From Acidiluteibacter ferrifornacis (GTDB lineage: Bacteria; Bacteroidota; Bacteroidia; Flavobacteriales_E; Vicingaceae), in NCBI RefSeq assembly GCF_009909615.1, contig NZ_WWNE01000006.1, positions 1-64,000 of the forward strand: 64,000 bases of DNA, read 5' to 3'. The position numbers and the translations under genes are program-made. Positions 18,352 through 26,544 of this stretch are shown here, in pieces. The notes under the pieces are model-generated. The model did no database searches, was not told the DNA's origin, and saw nothing but the letters and a program-made list of their open reading frames with translations. Every line of letters starts with the position of its first letter. The first letter of the stretch is position 1.

Positions 18352-20538
18352 TTATTTTGAAATAACCAACTTAGTAGTACCTACCACTTCATTGTTATTC
18401 ATGATTCTAACAATATAGATACCATTGTTAAAATCAGAAACATTTACGTTATTCGTAGTATTTCTTAAAGATTCAGACTTTAACAATTGACCTTTTAAGT
18501 CATAGAAAAACGCTTCATAATTAACGCCTTCTGCATTTTTAACCTCAATAGTAACATTGCTTGAAGCAGGGTTTGGATAATACTTCATATTGATAGTATT
18601 ATTAACTTCTTCCTTTGCACCAACAATCACTAGAGGAAGTGAGAAGTTAATGATGTCTGCATTATTTCTAGGAGTTAATTTAAAAGTTCCAAAAGAATAC
18701 CAAAGAATTCCAACCATTGCATCCATATCTTGAGTGGTATCAGTGATAATAGCAGGAACATTCATTACTCCTTGATTCTGGATATAGAAAGAGTCAGTTA
18801 CTAAAGAAACATTTAATGAAGATTGAGCAGTAGTACCACTAACTCTTCCGCTAAGAACTCTAACAAAATCATTAGATCCTGACAAACCAATACCAAACTC
18901 ACCGTTGTTTAAGTCTGCTTCAATGATATCAATTTTTCCATTATTAGGATCATCTAAACTAATCAACATCCCTTCATACATCTCAGCTTTTGCATCAAAA
19001 TTAGCATCAGGTGTTACTGAAATAGGAGCTATATTAAATGTGGTATTCAATTTAGTAACGTTTGTTACAGTTACAGTAGTTACTCCATAAACCTCAGATA
19101 CGTCACCGGTAATTGTAGCTACATCACCTATAGCCAATCCTGCTAAAGCAGCATTTCCTGTAACATAAACACCCGCGTATTCTGTAGCAATAGTATCCTG
19201 AATGTAAACATAACCTAAATTATACTGATTCAAAGTAGCAGTAACTGCTCCTGTGAACGTAACTGACTGTCCGTCATAAGGGGAGTCCGTACTTGAGTTA
19301 GGTCCAGGGTTCTGAACATCAACAATTGAAAAACCAGTAGATCTAACAGTGTAAAAAGCAACACTATTAGCACTCGGGTATGAAGATACGTTGGAACTAT
19401 CATCTGTTGCTTCAATAAAGTATCTTACCATTGTATCTAATGGAAAAGCAGGAATTGTAGCTGTGTAAGAATTACCAGTAGCAGTCATTGCTACGGAAGT
19501 AAATGTTGAACGAGTTGCAGCTGGATCTGCAGAGTAAAATAGACTCGCTGAAGTTACTACTCCATCATTATCAATAATATCAGCTGTAATCGTAACGGTT
19601 TGAGTTGCATTCGGAACTATTGGATTTCTAACTACGTTGGTAATTGAAGGAGGTGTAGCACCCTTTACATAATGCGTAGAGTCAAAAGGATTCAATTCAT
19701 AACCTCTTCCTGTTCCACCAGTACAGCCATTTTCAGAGTGTCTAATCATTCCTTTGATTGAACTATACACTGTTCCAACAACTGGAGCAACAAATGTCCC
19801 AGTTCCAGGTCCACCGTTAGCTACAGAATTCGGAGAATTTGGATTAACGACCGTATGAGATGGTAAACGCTGTGCTAAAAACTCATCGGATACATTAATT
19901 TCATTTCCATTCGCATCAGCGATATCAAAACTAACTCTAGAACCACCGCCAAAAAAACTTACACCAATAACAGTTACATTTTGAAATTCTACAAAAGAGC
20001 CTTCCCATTGTTCTCCAGTTGTTAATTTATTCACTCTACTTTGGTCATTTAAATCTCCAATAGAGATCAATGCTGGAGTTGGAGTAATCGCAGATGGAGT
20101 AATTAACGTCACAGAACTACTTGTTAAAGGAGTTAATTGCAATCCACCTTGATACTGATTAACAATTCCAGTAATTTCAATCAAATCACCTGATTGAGCA
20201 CCTTCAATTGCTGGAGCGGGAGTATTACCTACTGCTCCCATCACTTCAATACCCAAGAAAGAACCTGCCGCGCCATTAGCCGAAGCAGTATCTAATAAAT
20301 AGATAAAAGGGCGAGATCCACCTGTTACCGAACTTGAAGCTACTTCAGACAAATTTCCAGGTGTAACGACGTAACCTCGAGTAATTACTGTATCTCCTAA
20401 GTATTGATTGGTATCAATACAAGCAGCTAAATCTGAAGGACTGACATAACTAATGTCATAAATAGAAACAGGTGTTTGAGCCATTGCCCAAGTTCCTGCT
20501 GCCATTGCAACTAAAGAAAGTAAAATTTTTTTCATCAT
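18352..20538 (-). CDS. T9SS-exported protein with YhcR-type OB-fold domains
   Basis: This 728-residue protein has a signal peptide (MKKILLSLVAMAAGTWAMAQ; a double ATG makes the start uncertain by one codon). A first OB-like domain (~25-150) has GDTVITRGYVVTPG and GDLIEITGIVNQYQGGLQL. A mid-region (~300-390) has IIDNDGVVTSASLFYS and FIEATDDS, like Ig domains of secreted hydrolases. A second OB-like domain (~410-510) has VTFTGAVTA, GYVYIQD and GDVATITGDVSEVYGVTTV. The protein ends in a T9SS type A sorting domain (YYPNPASSNVTIEV...NGIYIVRIM). The OB domains resemble those fused to extracellular nucleases (YhcR/ExeM type). The nuclease-fold domain itself is missing here but is encoded two genes upstream. 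I infer a surface nucleic-acid-binding protein. Confidence 0.7.
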   Translation of the reverse strand: MMKKILLSLVAMAAGTWAMAQTPVSIYDISYVSPSDLAACIDTNQYLGDTVITRGYVVTPGNLSEVASSSVTGGSRPFIYLLDTASANGAAGSFLGIEVMGAVGNTPAPAIEGAQSGDLIEITGIVNQYQGGLQLTPLTSSSVTLITPSAITPTPALISIGDLNDQSRVNKLTTGEQWEGSFVEFQNVTVIGVSFFGGGSRVSFDIADANGNEINVSDEFLAQRLPSHTVVNPNSPNSVANGGPGTGTFVAPVVGTVYSSIKGMIRHSENGCTGGTGRGYELNPFDSTHYVKGATPPSITNVVRNPIVPNATQTVTITADIIDNDGVVTSASLFYSADPAATRSTFTSVAMTATGNSYTATIPAFPLDTMVRYFIEATDDSSNVSSYPSANSVAFYTVRSTGFSIVDVQNPGPNSSTDSPYDGQSVTFTGAVTATLNQYNLGYVYIQDTIATEYAGVYVTGNAALAGLAIGDVATITGDVSEVYGVTTVTVTNVTKLNTTFNIAPISVTPDANFDAKAEMYEGMLISLDDPNNGKIDIIEADLNNGEFGIGLSGSNDFVRVLSGRVSGTTAQSSLNVSLVTDSFYIQNQGVMNVPAIITDTTQDMDAMVGILWYSFGTFKLTPRNNADIINFSLPLVIVGAKEEVNNTINMKYYPNPASSNVTIEVKNAEGVNYEAFFYDLKGQLLKSESLRNTTNNVNVSDFNNGIYIVRIMNNNEVVGTTKLVISK

Positions 20539-20560
20539 TTCAATTTTTGAATTTCAATTA

Positions 20561-22717
20561 TTATTTAATTATTGTGAATTTGCCTCTATATGTTTCATTA
20601 TTATCCAAATTTTCTACAGAGAACAGATAAAGTCCTCTACTGATAATTTGGGTAGATTTTGATAGTAAATCCCAAGCGTGCTCACCGCCTGAAAACTTAT
20701 TGTTCTTTTTATTCTCAGCTCCAAAAGTGTCAAACCATTTAATATCACTTCCATCGTATTCAGGATTGTGATAAATTTCATCGATTAAATCTCCAGCTGG
20801 AGCAAATACTCGAATAATACATCGTTCGGGTAGATTACTAAAAATTAACTTTCTACTTTGTTCTTGAAAATTACTTCTTCCTTCCCAAGATGCACCCATG
20901 TAGTATGGATTAGGATAGGCAAATGGTTCATTTTCATCAAATGAATCGGATGGCTTTTTACCTGGAAATACTCTAAAGTTATTACCCAATATACTGGATT
21001 CTAAAGATTCCAAATTACTTTCCTCGTCTCCTGTATCAAATGAAGAAACAGCGACTGCATATTGCCAACCATCCAACAAATTATCTATTACATATTTATA
21101 TTGATACACATTGGTGTCTCCATCAAATAAAGCTGGCGTAGTTAATCGTATATCATCCAATCCAATATCTTTAAACTTTCCATTATTGGGTAAATCATAC
21201 TCGTCTAGTGCGACAAGATCTTCCGCCAAATTTTGCACTCCAGTTACATCAAAGCCTAATTTCGATAAGTATATACGGTAGCCTTCAAAATCTTTTTGAT
21301 TCGTAATTGGGTCGATTGATTCCTCTGCATTATCCGTCCAGTAAATTTCAATCTTTTTGTCTTGAGCAATTACTTTAGTTCTAGGAATTGCAGGTGGCTC
21401 AGGCAAAATGAATCGAGTAATTTTACCATTGTTATCATTATCCTCACCTGGATCCAACACTCCATTAAAGTTGATATCTTCACCGTAATAAGCCAACTGA
21501 GCTCGATCTGCGTTAGCAAACAAATTTCTCTTTTGCTCAAATGTATTGGCTGATGTTGGATTTCCATCATCAAATTTCTTGGCCATAATTATCGCATAAG
21601 AAACGCGTAACGTATCGCCCTTCTTGAAATCTCTAAATGGTCCTACGGATACTAAATCCGAGCGATTTCCTGCCATGTTCAATGACTCTTGATAACTTCT
21701 TCCTGTACAACCTTGGGCAGAACCATCTTCCCAACATGGGCTATCATTCAATCCTTTGGTCATTTTCTCGTAACGAGCATTATCATTGGCAGGTTGAAAG
21801 AAGATAGGATCAGATGAACTGTTAAACGTCCAAGCACTATAATGAGCATCAAAGCTAGGATCTAAAGTAGGGTGATGAAATCCAAACTTATCTTCAGCAC
21901 CTAAAAACTTTTGTCCAATATAGCTATCGGTAAAGCCAACATCTCCTGCCTTGTCATAACAATAAGCGATGTCCAAAGAATCAATAAATCCATTTCCTCC
22001 TTTATCATAAAAAGACACTCCTCCAGAACCTACAGGAGTAATATTGGTATTACGAACAACTGTATTGGCATAAAAAGCAAAAAAAGCGCTATCTATTAGA
22101 CTTACTGGATCTCCTTTTCGACCTAAATTAATAATCTCGAAATCCAAAAACACTATAAAGTCACTAAAGGTAAAGTTCCAATTATATGTCTTTTGAATAA
22201 TTTTAACGTTCAATGGCTGAGTATGTCCTGCAATAGGAACTCCAGGACCTCCGGAACCACCTGTTCCGGGTACAAACAAATTGGTATCTGTGTAAGATGC
22301 AATAAAGTCTTCATGAGAAACCGCATTGGGGTTATAATTTGGACTATCATATAGAGAAGATCGTACATTAAGTCGATTTCCGATTTCCCCAGTGAATTCA
22401 TACCCACCTCTACCAGTAGCATACCCTTGCGGTTGGTCAAATGCCGAAGTAGATACTAATGGTTGACCTCCTGCGTTTTTTCCTCCAACCCATACACCAG
22501 CTTCAAACAAATGTTCAATTCCTGAACCAGCAGGATACTCGCACGATTGATTACCACTTCCATCTCGATATCCTCTAAAAGCATTTCCGAAAGTACCAAC
22601 GTTGGTAACTGTTATCCTTGTATTGGATACTGATGTCAAACGCTCCTCAAAAGAAGTCGTTTGACCAAACACCAAAATACTACTAAAGAGAAATAATATA
22701 GATAAACCTTTTTTCAT
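20561..22717 (-). CDS. Large exported protein of unknown function with a sorting/FlgD-like C-terminus
   Basis: I chose the ATG at 22717 (718 residues, MKKGLSILFLFSSILVFGQ) over the TTG two codons upstream, because it begins a classic signal peptide. The body is beta-rich. It has a conserved-looking N-terminal block (GVWVGGKNAGGQPLVS), a segment DFEIINLGRKGDP, and at ~410-430 an acidic EF-hand or dockerin-like loop (DINFNGVLDPGEDNDNNG) that could bind calcium. An FN3-like domain follows, then a C-terminal domain starting YPNPYY and ending RGLYLFSVEN...GKFTIIK, which resembles T9SS type A or FlgD Ig-like tails. It lies 22 bases before the OB-fold gene and is cotranscribed with it. I recognise the architecture but not a function. 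Confidence 0.65.
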   Translation of the reverse strand: MKKGLSILFLFSSILVFGQTTSFEERLTSVSNTRITVTNVGTFGNAFRGYRDGSGNQSCEYPAGSGIEHLFEAGVWVGGKNAGGQPLVSTSAFDQPQGYATGRGGYEFTGEIGNRLNVRSSLYDSPNYNPNAVSHEDFIASYTDTNLFVPGTGGSGGPGVPIAGHTQPLNVKIIQKTYNWNFTFSDFIVFLDFEIINLGRKGDPVSLIDSAFFAFYANTVVRNTNITPVGSGGVSFYDKGGNGFIDSLDIAYCYDKAGDVGFTDSYIGQKFLGAEDKFGFHHPTLDPSFDAHYSAWTFNSSSDPIFFQPANDNARYEKMTKGLNDSPCWEDGSAQGCTGRSYQESLNMAGNRSDLVSVGPFRDFKKGDTLRVSYAIIMAKKFDDGNPTSANTFEQKRNLFANADRAQLAYYGEDINFNGVLDPGEDNDNNGKITRFILPEPPAIPRTKVIAQDKKIEIYWTDNAEESIDPITNQKDFEGYRIYLSKLGFDVTGVQNLAEDLVALDEYDLPNNGKFKDIGLDDIRLTTPALFDGDTNVYQYKYVIDNLLDGWQYAVAVSSFDTGDEESNLESLESSILGNNFRVFPGKKPSDSFDENEPFAYPNPYYMGASWEGRSNFQEQSRKLIFSNLPERCIIRVFAPAGDLIDEIYHNPEYDGSDIKWFDTFGAENKKNNKFSGGEHAWDLLSKSTQIISRGLYLFSVENLDNNETYRGKFTIIK

Positions 22718-22765
22718 AAGCAATGCAAAGTTCTTTATTATTGAATTGGCAATTGAATAACAGTG

Positions 22766-24070
22766 TTAAATCTTTATTAACTTTTGAATTTTTACCAACT
22801 CCTTACCTTCATATATCTTTAGAATATAAGCCCCTCTTTTCAAATTAGAGACATCTATTCTAATAAAAGAAGTCTGATTATTAATGGACTCCATTAAGAC
22901 TCTTCCATTCATATCGAATAACTGAATCAATGAAGATTCAAAATTTTTGCCTTCTTTTATAATTCCTAAAAAATCCTTTAGAGGGTTAACAACTCTAATG
23001 TTTTCTCCTAATGTAGAGGAAACAACATTTGTTGGGATAGAATAATCTATTTCATAGGATGAGGTCACTGGTAAATGATCACTCATATTATACAAAGCAT
23101 TCGCAACAGTTGAAGGAACCAATGGATTAGTAGGTGAATTAATATTTCCATTGAAACGATTTCCATCTTGTCCTAAAGCGGTGTATGAGTTGGGTATATA
23201 CCTCATCCGATTGACATTATTTAATACCTCATCAGAAACTAAAGTAAAATCAAATCGATCGTCCATTCCACCGCCAGCTGCACATCCATTGCTTGAAGAG
23301 CGAACAGACTGGGTATGTGCATAGCTAAAATTGCTGTTGTTACTCCAGCTTCCAATAGTATTGATAGGATCAAAAAATCGAACAGATGGATTAGAACTGT
23401 AATTGATTAAATTTTGAAAAGCAGGCTCTGAAGCAGTATAAACATTAAAATCTCCACAGATAAAAACATTGCCTTGTATACTATTCTCATCCAAATATTT
23501 CATTATTGCGGCGGTGGTCTTTGCTCTCTCCAGCTGATCAGCAGAAGTGTTACTTGCTTTTAAATGAGCGGCCAACACTGTAAGATAAACGGTGTCGGTT
23601 TGAGCTGTCATATTCGGTTGTTTGTAATACAAACGGTATACATCAATTAAACGAACAATAGGGACATTATTGGTATCTCGCTCTATTTGATCTTGAGAAA
23701 TTAACCCCAATTTTGTAGTATTGAAGTACAGCATATTGGACAAGCTCGAGCCTTGAGTTACAAAATAATTGGCTTGCGCCCAATGGTTTACTCCATTAAC
23801 ATTTAAAGAGTTTTGCATTAGGTAATAACCATTCGCGAAATTGGCTCCAATTTCATTACAAACAAGCAAATCGGGTTTCACATGATCGACAATAGTCGCT
23901 AAATAACCTTCTTTGTCGGCAGTATTATTGTTGGTATTCGTACAATAAGTGGTAGAATTTCTATAATTCAGCAAGTTATATGACATGATCTTTATAGTAT
24001 CAAGTTGCTGAGAACTAACACTATTTATCGCTGATATAAAAATGAACGCAATCGAGAATAACTTCCCCAT
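22766..24070 (-). CDS. T9SS-exported endonuclease/exonuclease/phosphatase-family protein
   Basis: I chose the ATG at 24070 (434 residues, MGKLFSIAFIFISAINSVSSQ) rather than the TTG eight codons upstream, since it gives a normal signal peptide. The EEP fold motifs are present in order: IKIMSYNLLNYRN, LLVCNEIG (metal Glu), LAAHLKAS, FICGDFNVYTAS (Asp and Asn) and MSDHLPVTSS (catalytic His near the end). A T9SS-type sorting domain of ~75 residues follows (LIQLFDMNGRVLMES, RGAYILKIYEG). The family includes DNase I-like nucleases, phosphodiesterases and lipid phosphatases; the substrate cannot be told apart here. It lies ~48 bases upstream of the rest of the minus-strand locus and is probably its first gene. 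Confidence 0.82.
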   Translation of the reverse strand: MGKLFSIAFIFISAINSVSSQQLDTIKIMSYNLLNYRNSTTYCTNTNNNTADKEGYLATIVDHVKPDLLVCNEIGANFANGYYLMQNSLNVNGVNHWAQANYFVTQGSSLSNMLYFNTTKLGLISQDQIERDTNNVPIVRLIDVYRLYYKQPNMTAQTDTVYLTVLAAHLKASNTSADQLERAKTTAAIMKYLDENSIQGNVFICGDFNVYTASEPAFQNLINYSSNPSVRFFDPINTIGSWSNNSNFSYAHTQSVRSSSNGCAAGGGMDDRFDFTLVSDEVLNNVNRMRYIPNSYTALGQDGNRFNGNINSPTNPLVPSTVANALYNMSDHLPVTSSYEIDYSIPTNVVSSTLGENIRVVNPLKDFLGIIKEGKNFESSLIQLFDMNGRVLMESINNQTSFIRIDVSNLKRGAYILKIYEGKELVKIQKLIKI

Positions 24071-24110
24071 TATAATAGTTATAATTTTATGCAAAAAAAC
24101 TTCAATTACA

Positions 24111-24143
24111 TTGAATACCGAAATATTTTAACAAGTATTTTTG
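24111..24143 (+). promoter_or_regulatory. Promoter of the FAD-dependent oxidoreductase gene
   Basis: TTG (24111-24113), 22 bases, then TATTTTTG (24136-24143). This fits TTG-N17-23-TAnnTTTG and lies 37 bases before the GTG start. Confidence 0.5.
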
Positions 24144-24180
24144 AACAATTAAAAATCTATTTTGAAACTAATAATAGTAA

Positions 24181-25776
24181 GTGTGCTTACTAACTCCTCC
24201 ATTGAATAAAACAATCGACATTTCCCTCCTTTTAGATCAATATCGCAACGAAGTAGAATTAAAAAAACAGTTGTCGAGTCAGTCCGGTATTCCGGTAAAG
24301 GATATCGTGCAGTTCAAAATAGTCAAACGATCTATTGATGCTCGAAAAAAAGACATCAAGATTAATTTAAGAGTAACAATTTACACCACTACTCCTGAAG
24401 AGCCCATTCCATACAATACCAAGTTCAAAAAAATAAGACTCCAAAAAGAAGCAGTGATAATAGGCTTTGGACCAGCAGGAATATTTGCAGCAATTGAGTT
24501 ATTGAAACATGGAATTAAGCCTATTGTATTTGAACGAGGAAAAGATGTTCGTGCACGTAGAAGGGACTTGGCTGCCATAATAAAAGCACAAACAGTAAAT
24601 CCAGAATCTAATTATTGTTTTGGTGAAGGAGGTGCCGGCACTTATTCAGATGGAAAACTATACACACGAAGTACTAAAAGAGGTGATGTTGAAGAAATTT
24701 TAAACCTTTTTGTGGAGCATGGAGCTAACGCAGATATTCTAGTTGACGCTCACCCCCATATAGGAACTAATAAGTTGCCTCAAATTATAGTAGCCATGCG
24801 TGAAAGAATAATAGAAGCGGGTGGCGAAGTGCATTTCAATTCAAAAATGACAGATATTTTCTATTCCAATAATCGTTTAGAAGGTATTGAAATTAATAAT
24901 GAGAAAAAGATTACTTGCGATAATTTAATTTTAGCGACCGGTCATTCTGCTCGAGACATCTTTACTTTATTGCACGATCGTAAGATTGCTATTGAATCTA
25001 AATCTTTTGCAATGGGTGTTAGAGTTGAACACCCTCAGGAGTTAATTGATCGAATGCAATATCACGGTAGAGTCAGTGATGATATTTTACCTCCTGCAGC
25101 CTACCGAATTGTGAAACAAGTAAATGGTCGAGGTGTATATTCCTTTTGCATGTGCCCAGGTGGAATTATCGCCCCATGCGCAACCAATGCTGGAGAAATC
25201 GTTACGAACGGTTGGTCTCCATCGAGACGTAATAATCCTTTTGCCAATTCAGGTATTGTAGTACCAGTAGAAGAAAAAGATATTCATCAATTTGGGTTTA
25301 GCGGCCCATTAGGTGGGATGAAATACCAGCAATATGTAGAGCAATTGGCTTTTAAAATTGCAGACAATGACACCACTACAAAAATAGGCCAAATAGCTCC
25401 TGCCCAACGATTAAAAGATTTCGTGAAACAGCGAAACTCTAATTCTCTCCCACTCAACTCCTACAAAGCCGGAACCAAAGAAAGCAGATTAGATATTGAA
25501 TTACCGCGCCCAATAGCGAGCAGACTCATCAAAGGGTTCGAGCTATTTGGACAAAGTATGCGAAACTACCTCAGCGATGATGCCATTATTGTAGGAGTAG
25601 AAAGTAGAACTTCTTCTCCAGTTCGAATCCCTAGAGATAAAATAACACTCGAACACACCTCTCTTAGAGGATTATATCCATGCGCAGAAGGTGCAGGGTA
25701 TGCCGGGGGAATTGTTTCTGCGGCTATTGATGGGATGAAATGTGCTTCGGCTATCGCAGCGAAATTTGACGCATAA
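24181..25776 (+). CDS. FAD-dependent dehydrogenase (COG2509-like)
   Basis: This 531-residue protein starts at a GTG codon, and a good promoter lies just upstream. After a ~90-residue N-terminal domain (with KRSIDARKKDIKINLRV) comes the dinucleotide-binding motif GFGPAGIFAAIELLKHGIKP. The family motifs follow: FGEGGAGTYSDGKLYTRS, HPHIGTNKLP, ATGHSARDIF, CPGGIIAPCAT and the C-terminal FAD contact EGAGYAGGIVSAAIDGMK. The family is widespread, cytoplasmic and annotated as NAD(FAD)-utilising dehydrogenase; the substrate is not known to me. Its 3' end overlaps the convergent rRNA methylase gene by 26 bases. Confidence 0.88.
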   Translation: MCLLTPPLNKTIDISLLLDQYRNEVELKKQLSSQSGIPVKDIVQFKIVKRSIDARKKDIKINLRVTIYTTTPEEPIPYNTKFKKIRLQKEAVIIGFGPAGIFAAIELLKHGIKPIVFERGKDVRARRRDLAAIIKAQTVNPESNYCFGEGGAGTYSDGKLYTRSTKRGDVEEILNLFVEHGANADILVDAHPHIGTNKLPQIIVAMRERIIEAGGEVHFNSKMTDIFYSNNRLEGIEINNEKKITCDNLILATGHSARDIFTLLHDRKIAIESKSFAMGVRVEHPQELIDRMQYHGRVSDDILPPAAYRIVKQVNGRGVYSFCMCPGGIIAPCATNAGEIVTNGWSPSRRNNPFANSGIVVPVEEKDIHQFGFSGPLGGMKYQQYVEQLAFKIADNDTTTKIGQIAPAQRLKDFVKQRNSNSLPLNSYKAGTKESRLDIELPRPIASRLIKGFELFGQSMRNYLSDDAIIVGVESRTSSPVRIPRDKITLEHTSLRGLYPCAEGAGYAGGIVSAAIDGMKCASAIAAKFDA

Positions 25777-26494
25777 TTTCACTCGACATAATGGAACAAG
25801 CCACCGAAACATTTAAGGACTCAGCTCCTCCCCTTCTTGGAATTTCAAGCCTATGAGAAACTTTAGATAGTATTTGAGTAGAAAGGCCTTTACTTTCATT
25901 ACCTAAAAGAATAACCCCCTTTGATTCAAAATTAGTCTGATATAAATTTTCACCTCCTAAAACTGCGGCATAAACTGGCCTATTCTGATTGGAAATCCAC
26001 TGATCTAAATCTTTATATTCAACAGCCACTCGGGCAATAGAACCCATCGTAGCTTGTATCACTTTAGGATTATAAACATCTACTGAATCCTCACTTAAGA
26101 CAATTTGAGAAATCCCAAACCAATCAGCAACTCGAATGATGGTTCCAAGATTTCCGGGATCTTGTAATTTCTCAATCGCAATGGTCCAATCCGGTTGTTC
26201 TTCTTTTAGCTTAGTGATTTTAAGCAGCAACAATACTTGATTGGGAGTTGAGAGAAATGATATTTTTTTTAACTCCTTCTCAGTTACCTCACAAATTGAA
26301 ATACCTGACGTCAATAATTTTGAATTTAACGAAAGCCATTCAGCAGTGGCATAAATTGTTTCTACTTCAAAAGATTGATGTTCAATAATTTCTTTGGCTA
26401 TTTTCTCACCTTCTGCAACGAACATTTGGTATTCGTTCCTAAATTTCTTTTGCTTGAGTGATTGGATTAATTTAATTTGTCTATTAGAAAGCAT
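25751..26494 (-). CDS. SpoU/TrmH-family RNA 2'-O-methyltransferase
   Basis: This 247-residue protein has an N-terminal substrate-binding domain (QKKFRNEYQMFVAEGEKI) and the SPOUT knot motifs: motif 1 IEKLQDPGNLGTIIRVADWFG, motif 2 ILLGNESKGLS and motif 3 LEIPRRGGAESLNVSVACSI. These enzymes methylate the 2'-hydroxyl of a ribose in rRNA or tRNA using S-adenosylmethionine. The length fits the RlmB/TsnR-like group. The exact target nucleotide cannot be read from sequence. It is divergent from the BamA/TamA-like gene (50 bases apart) and overlaps the oxidoreductase gene tail to tail. Confidence 0.9.
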   Translation of the reverse strand: MLSNRQIKLIQSLKQKKFRNEYQMFVAEGEKIAKEIIEHQSFEVETIYATAEWLSLNSKLLTSGISICEVTEKELKKISFLSTPNQVLLLLKITKLKEEQPDWTIAIEKLQDPGNLGTIIRVADWFGISQIVLSEDSVDVYNPKVIQATMGSIARVAVEYKDLDQWISNQNRPVYAAVLGGENLYQTNFESKGVILLGNESKGLSTQILSKVSHRLEIPRRGGAESLNVSVACSIMSSEIMRQISLR

Positions 26495-26544
26495 GCTTAT
26501 TATTAATTTCGCAGAAAATGAACATCTAAACTTTTCTCATTCAG

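Noticed and set aside
24071-24094. TTG start that would lengthen the exported EEP protein by 8 residues
   Set aside because: ATG 24070 gives a standard signal peptide; the extension adds a second hydrophobic patch without need.
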